From: Antedon mediterranea
Lineage: Eukaryota > Echinodermata > Crinoidea > Comatulida > Antedonidae
NCBI RefSeq assembly: GCF_964355755.1
Contig: NC_092672.1
Location: 5,020,001 to 5,084,000, forward strand
Length of the DNA: 64,000 nt
Direction of reading: 5' to 3'
Of the stretch, positions 60,816 through 64,000 are shown in pieces (the first letter of the stretch is position 1; each line of letters opens with the position of its first letter). The position numbers were made by a program, and so were the translations under genes. The notes under the pieces are model-generated. The model was not told where the DNA came from. It was given only the letters and a program-made list of their open reading frames with translations, and searched no databases.

Positions 60816-62019
60816 TCTTCTTTAAAATAATAAACATGTTTGTTTTGTTTATCAATTTAGAAATACTGTTCATATTACAACTGTGGAGTTTGTTGTTTTG
60901 TATTTTGTTACAAATTATTCAATTGGTCTTTGTCATTGGCCTAACTTATTCTAATTGAATACTAAAAACAGTGTTGTTTTTGTTTATCTTATATCATCTT
61001 CAAATATATTTTTCACATTGTCTTCATATGAGTGTTTTTCACCACCCACTTGGGCCAGGAGGCTATAGGCTCAGTAGTTCCAAGGTGTAGCCTACGGCAG
61101 ACAAATTCTGACCAATGAAAGTAAATCTGGTTCAATAATGGAAGTATTAGGGTCTCAGTTGGGCCTTCACTCCAAATTTATGACACAAACAATCAACTGT
61201 CAGTCATACACACATGAAATATGAAAATGAAACCTGGCAATGTAGTGGTGGTCATTTCTATTTATAACTAATTTAATGGGCTACAACACAGGGCCCTTAA
61301 ATGTTGAGTTATTGGTTTAGGTTCCATATCAAATTTGTCACCAGTTTTAACAGGCACCAAACGTACAGTACATATCAAGCTGAAAAATGGAAGGTGGTTG
61401 GTTTCTGTAGGTATTTTTCATAAAGGCAGAGAGTATATCAATGCTGATATGCGACTATGTGAGAGGAATCTTTGCTTGAATTTGAGCTTTTTTTTTAGTA
61501 TTTTATTTTAGAAATCATCCCATATTAAAATTTGGTTATCTTTGTAAACATGGAAAAACCGTGAGCATGATAGGACAGGAGAAAAAAGTAGGGATATTTC
61601 GTGTTGGCATTTGTTAGTGCCTCCACACAGTTATAACAGCAACATAGCTGAAAGACTGTTATCAATTTAAAACTGATGTTTTTTACTTTTTTTTTATATT
61701 TCAAAATAACAAGATAATATTATTACTAAAAGTAAAAGACATTATTTGTTTTAATTTGATAATGTCCCAGTAAATTGGTGACCTTAGACACTCAATTTTG
61801 ATACATTTTCTATGCATCATTGGCAATTTCCTTTCATTGTATGTTGTTTTCCGCTATAGTGTCTTTCGATATTGTTTTTAAAAACCACATTTTGTTGGTC
61901 AATTTTTTTATTGAAAAAAGGGAAATGTTAGTATAATTATATAATAATCTGCTTTCATTAGGCCCTGTGGGTGTGAGTTTACCCCACATTTTGAGAAAAT
62001 TTCAGGCAAAAAAAGCTAT

Positions 62020-62160
62020 TTGCTCTGGCTACACTATAGTTTGACAAACAAAGTGTGATGTGTCAAAATATGGTAGTGATGTGCCCAAATATGGTAGTGA
62101 TATGACATCATCAGGTCCATATATGGGCACATCATATTTCTTTTCATACAGTTTGATAGG
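62020..62160. mobile_element. MITE copy 9, degraded right end
   Basis: The left end is altered (TGCTCTGGCTACACTATAG) and the right part stops at CAGTTTGATAGG without the terminal motif. The AAATATGGTAGTGATGTG block is duplicated internally, exactly as in copy 10. Confidence 0.75.
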
Positions 62161-62181
62161 ACTAAGATATGATTTTATTTT

Positions 62182-62312
62182 AAGCTCTGCTGTCTACACT
62201 ATCAAACTAGTTTGACAAAAAAGGTGTGATGTGCCCAAATATGGTAGTGATGTGCCCAAATATGGTAGTGATATGACATCATCAGGTCCATATATGGGCA
62301 CATCATAATTTT
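62182..62312. mobile_element. MITE copy 10, truncated on the right
   Basis: The left end AAGCTCTGCTGTCTACACTA is intact apart from a 3-bp insertion. The right inverted repeat is missing after GGGCACATCATAATTTT. It shares the internal duplication and the CATCATCAGGTCCATATATG block with copy 9, 22 bp upstream. Confidence 0.78.
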
Positions 62313-62519
62313 AGGCTGATCCCCATATTGGTTTCATTTATAAGCCTATCCTTCCTAGTTTCTAGTGTTTTTTTTACCAGTACAATTAATTTATAATATT
62401 GCAATGTTTCCATGTTGAAAATATTCACATTTAGTTTTACCTTTAGCCTTAAATATAATAATTTTACACTTTTTCTGGGTATTATTTAAATATAGTTACA
62501 CTGTTTGTTACAGTGACTG

Positions 62520-62620
62520 CCCAAATAAGAAACCAACTAAAAATTATTTGTTACTGCAGTAATGCAGTTGTTACTGCAGTAACTACATTAGAATAATTTT
62601 GATATGATTCCTAATATTGT
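62520..62620 (-). repeat. Palindromic TACTGCAGTA repeat, copy 2, inverted
   Basis: It reads GAAACCAACTAAAAAT, then GTTACTGCAGTAATGCAG, GTTACTGCAGTAACTACA, then TAATTTTGATATGATTCC: the reverse complement of the locus at 53040-53165 with one unit fewer. Confidence 0.75.
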
Positions 62621-63969
62621 CAACGAAACAAATTGATTATATCACAATAGTGAAGTTGTGCTTTTAATGTTTCTTTAATGTTTCTTTATTGAAGAATTCG
62701 TGTTCGCAATTAGGAAAGAAGAGAATGACATTAATTTCAAAATAGAATGATTACCAATTTGTTTAGCTTTTGATATTTAATTTTTATCTTTGCAATAAAG
62801 AGTTTATGAGGGACATTGTTATGTATCATTGCTTGTAGAAATGGTATTAATGTCTAAATTATTATTACTATGTTAAAATAGATTGATTACTAATTTACCG
62901 AATATCATCTCGCTGTGTTGTGAGTCACATGACAGTACGTTATTAAAGTTAACGGTACTGTCAGTGCTACAGTACGTCTTGGACTAATACGTGATATATA
63001 GTACATTGTAAAAATGTAATAATACATGACAATGACATTTCAGAGATGTGATATCAATATGAAAAAAAAAATGTAATAATAACATATTAAACTTACCAGT
63101 ACTGTTGTCATTGCTGGCTTGTGACTGAAATATAGTACATTTATATAACAAATTTACTAATGAAATTTCATTGCTATAGATAGATGTGATAATAAATTAT
63201 AATGCTTGTAAAAAAATGCAGTAATTACTGTATATAATAAAGTTACAGTAGGCCTATTGCTGAGGAAGTCATAACTCCTTCAAAAACCGGAATGATAAAG
63301 ATATAAATCCATAATACATTATGAATATAGAAACAAAAATTATAGAAATAGTACATATATAATAAATAATTTTTTTTTTCACGGTTTAGAATAATTACAA
63401 AGAACATGTGGCCAACCATGTCCAAAGTAATATTTAAAGATACCTTGTTGGTATTTTATCATTATTACTTGATTATTGGGTTAATATTATCAATACAGTA
63501 TCATAATATGTATGAATATGACATTAGAAATATTCAAATAATAATGGAATTCGGTCATTTCTTTAGTCTAATAGAAGCCTTTATTATAGAAATAAATTCT
63601 GTTAATGGAAATTTTTCAGATGTCAAATGTAACTGAAAATAATATGAATTTTACCTGACTGTCCTATTTCCATTTCAAGGTTAATTTGTAATTATGTACA
63701 AGAAATTATATCATAATTGTTCGAATTGAATCAAAAAGCTAGTTTCCTATTTAATTATAATAAATAATTCATTTGAATGAACTGTACATTAAATTGGGAT
63801 GTAATCAAGGTTGACTAATTATAAGGTCACAAAAAATTGTTTGTTTATAGTAAACCCGTCAAACAACATAGGGTGCGTTTAAAAACTTGAAGTTGCGGAG
63901 ATGTCAGTGGATAACTTGATTATTAATCTTTCCTTAACAAGTTTTTAATGGGTCTCTGTCTGTGTTTAG

Positions 63970-64000
63970 CGAGGCTTCGGAGGCCAGAGTTGATCAGGCA
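63970..64000 (+). CDS. Coding exon 6, cut by the window end
   Basis: The acceptor is CTCTGTCTGTGTTTAG, a good pyrimidine tract. The visible 31 nt start with two bases that complete a Thr codon with the last base of exon 5, then read RLRRPELIR and a partial codon. The segment is strongly basic, in contrast to the acidic exons before it. The frame is open to the window end, so neither exon length nor donor can be given. RRPEL superficially recalls RPEL actin-binding repeats, but the residue order and spacing do not match that consensus. No functional claim is made. Confidence 0.65.

Larger units (their letters stand above)
60266..63969 (+). other. Intron between exons 5 and 6
   Basis: This 3.7-kb GT-AG intron contains the 29/35-bp minisatellite (60570-60815), two adjacent MITEs (62020-62312) and a TGCAGTAA-rich repeat (62500-62620). 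The rest is AT-rich with nothing else recognised. Confidence 0.7.

Noticed and set aside
63970-64000. RRPEL in exon 6 as an RPEL actin-binding repeat
   Set aside because: The RPEL consensus needs a longer spaced pattern around RPxxxEL; order and spacing do not fit and the exon is cut.

Overview
The window is non-coding-rich eukaryotic DNA: AT-rich, with no dense ORFs or operons, many tandem repeats and small transposons, and short exons bounded by GT-AG splice sites. The tRNA-derived SINEs, the TTAGGCGCTATATAAAT-type retroelement tails and the inverted-repeat MITEs suggest a marine invertebrate, perhaps an echinoderm or another deuterostome. That is an impression from repeat style, not a species call.

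The main content is the interior of one very large plus-strand gene. Six small exons can be read at 10833-10934, 12162-12197, 16678-16707, 18649-18693, 60214-60265 and 63970 to the window end. Their lengths are 102, 36, 30, 45 and 52 nt plus a partial one. The first four are exact multiples of three, and the joined reading frame stays open across every splice. The protein segment is low-complexity and probably disordered: first basic and Asn/Pro-rich, then Ser/Gly-rich, then strongly acidic (ESEDDDEVVVE), then SDTESDLF, then a basic RLRRPELIR stretch. I do not recognise the family. Both ends of the gene lie outside the window. The intron between exons 4 and 5 is about 41.5 kb.

Layout. 1-10.8 kb: upstream intron or flank, with a 33-37 bp satellite (1.0-1.9 kb), a small TIR element, SINEs, a MITE with a minisatellite inside it, a CT-rich 101-bp repeat, and possible enhancers near 6.2 and 10.4 kb. 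10.8-18.7 kb: exons 1-4, a decayed antisense LINE reverse transcriptase (about 15.8-16.1 kb), a 76-nt hairpin (16.5 kb) and a palindrome-rich 28-bp satellite (17.7-18.4 kb). 18.7-60.2 kb: the giant intron, holding a complete 1.26-kb TIR transposon with a TTA target duplication (24564-25820), several MITEs and SINEs, four large minisatellites and several patches of complex, less AT-biased sequence that look like conserved non-coding elements. 60.2-64 kb: exon 5, a 29/35-bp minisatellite, two adjacent MITEs and the start of exon 6.

The most interesting signals are the run of frame-preserving microexons around an acidic module, two clusters of TAATCC/GGATTA sites at exact 10-bp steps (10371-10396 and 49667-49692), the enhancer-like block at 55630-55930, and a dispersed minisatellite family built on GGGACACCCCTATT. 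No homology search was possible. Conservation, expression and species claims are inference.
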